Both the position numbers and the translations under genes were made by a program. A stretch of DNA of 55,854 bases from Pseudoalteromonas denitrificans DSM 6059 (GTDB taxonomy: Bacteria > Pseudomonadota > Gammaproteobacteria > Enterobacterales > Alteromonadaceae), in contig NZ_FOLO01000002.1 in assembly GCF_900112265.1 (NCBI RefSeq), positions 1 through 55,854 of the forward strand. The letters run 5' to 3'. Shown one piece after another: positions 55,406 to 55,854 of the stretch. The stretch's first letter is position 1. Each line of letters starts with the position of its first letter. The notes under the pieces are model-generated. The model searched no databases, was not told where the DNA came from, and saw only the letters and a list, made by a program, of their open reading frames with translations.

Positions 55406-55854
55406 TTAATCATTTGTTTTTATTATTATTTCTTGATCATTGTCTGTTAGTGTTGTCTCTGGTACGTTAAAAGCAGGGTCTAGTTGTCTTAATTTTTTAG
55501 AGATTGCATCTACTTTATTCCAAACGTCGTGATCTAAACGAATTTTATGATGCATTATTTTTAAAACGGGCAATAAAGAAACCTCTATGGTTTGTGCTAT
55601 CGCTTGTACAGCATCTGCAACCTGTGGATCCGTATGATTGTCTATATTGACCTCCGGTGTTTTTTGCTGTGATAAGGTGTTATTTAAATCACTATTAATT
55701 TTAATTAATTCTGCAAGTTCGGCTTTTTGGTCTAAATTATTTACTGCATTAATTAACTCAGTTAGCTGAGTTTGGTTATCGGTATTTTCTATATTGTTTG
55801 CTATGTTAGTAAGTTGCTCTTGTGTATTTGTATTTTTGATTGAGTCGGCTAAAG
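55406..55854 (-). CDS. C-terminal part of an unknown repeat protein (cut by window end)
   Basis: 149 codons, open to the window edge, ending at TAA 55406-55408. The visible N-terminal side consists of three consecutive 16-residue repeats (55706-55849) of the pattern ANNIENTDNQTQLTEL, forming likely amphipathic helices. A C-terminal non-repeat part (VADAVQAIAQTIEVSLLPVL, then HHKIRLDHDVWNKVDAI) follows. No signal or domain recognisable in this part. Confidence 0.65.
   Translation of the reverse strand, partial: LADSIKNTNTQEQLTNIANNIENTDNQTQLTELINAVNNLDQKAELAELIKINSDLNNTLSQQKTPEVNIDNHTDPQVADAVQAIAQTIEVSLLPVLKIMHHKIRLDHDVWNKVDAISKKLRQLDPAFNVPETTLTDNDQEIIIKTND

Overview
The window looks like the chromosome of an AT-rich marine gammaproteobacterium, most likely Pseudoalteromonas or a close relative. 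The pointers are the ftsB-ispD-ispF-truD-surE-pcm-nlpD-rpoS order, the 5S rRNA sequence, many c-di-GMP genes, and a catecholate siderophore locus of the type I recall from Pseudoalteromonas piscicida. I see no phage, insertion sequence, tRNA or CRISPR array.

Layout. 1-146: 3' end of a 5S rRNA gene with the rrn terminator. 206-5834: trans-4-hydroxyproline catabolism (D-hydroxyproline dehydrogenase, pyrroline-hydroxycarboxylate deaminase, 2-epimerase, ketoglutarate-semialdehyde dehydrogenase, GntR/FCD regulator) with two operator-like palindromes in the divergent promoter region. 5894-11475: small membrane and PilZ proteins, a MoxR/VWA pair, an LtaS-like membrane sulfatase and a lipoprotein. 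11946-19057: a DUF2947 protein, an unknown gene, then the essential ftsB-to-rpoS block.

19625-33543 is the highlight: one tightly coupled, Fur-box-preceded operon for a lysine-derived bis-catecholate siderophore. EntC, EntB and EntA make 2,3-dihydroxybenzoate (DHB); EntE loads it on the EntB carrier domain; a C-A-PCP-reductase NRPS, whose adenylation pocket reads as lysine, condenses and reductively releases it. A class III aminotransferase (MxcL-like) can turn the aldehyde into the amine (myxochelin B), and an amidohydrolase (MxcM-like) is predicted to close the imidazoline ring of pseudochelin. A ferric-siderophore reductase and an MFS exporter complete the operon; no TonB receptor is present.

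33885-38566 is a small decaying or variable region: a cytochrome c gene with a frameshift in a T6 run, an EAL-HDOD gene with a nonsense codon at a conserved glutamate, an orphan GG-leader, Cys-rich peptide gene (RiPP-like) split by an A8 run that forms a -1 slippery heptamer, and a frameshifted zinc-ribbon membrane protein. 38567-46573 holds a nucleoside deoxyribosyltransferase-like protein, an NtrY/NtrC-type two-component pair, and a MacB-like exporter operon (HlyD, ATPase, two permeases) with a sigma-54-type promoter and GC-rich palindromes upstream. 46813-55854: NUDIX hydrolase, solute-binding protein, ribosome hibernation factor, prolyl aminopeptidase, GFA-like protein, two bacterioferritins with complementary active-site losses, two VOC proteins and an FMN reductase divergent from a Cys-rich regulator, a Cache-like periplasmic protein, a zinc-ribbon protein, and the C-terminal part of a repeat protein cut by the window end.
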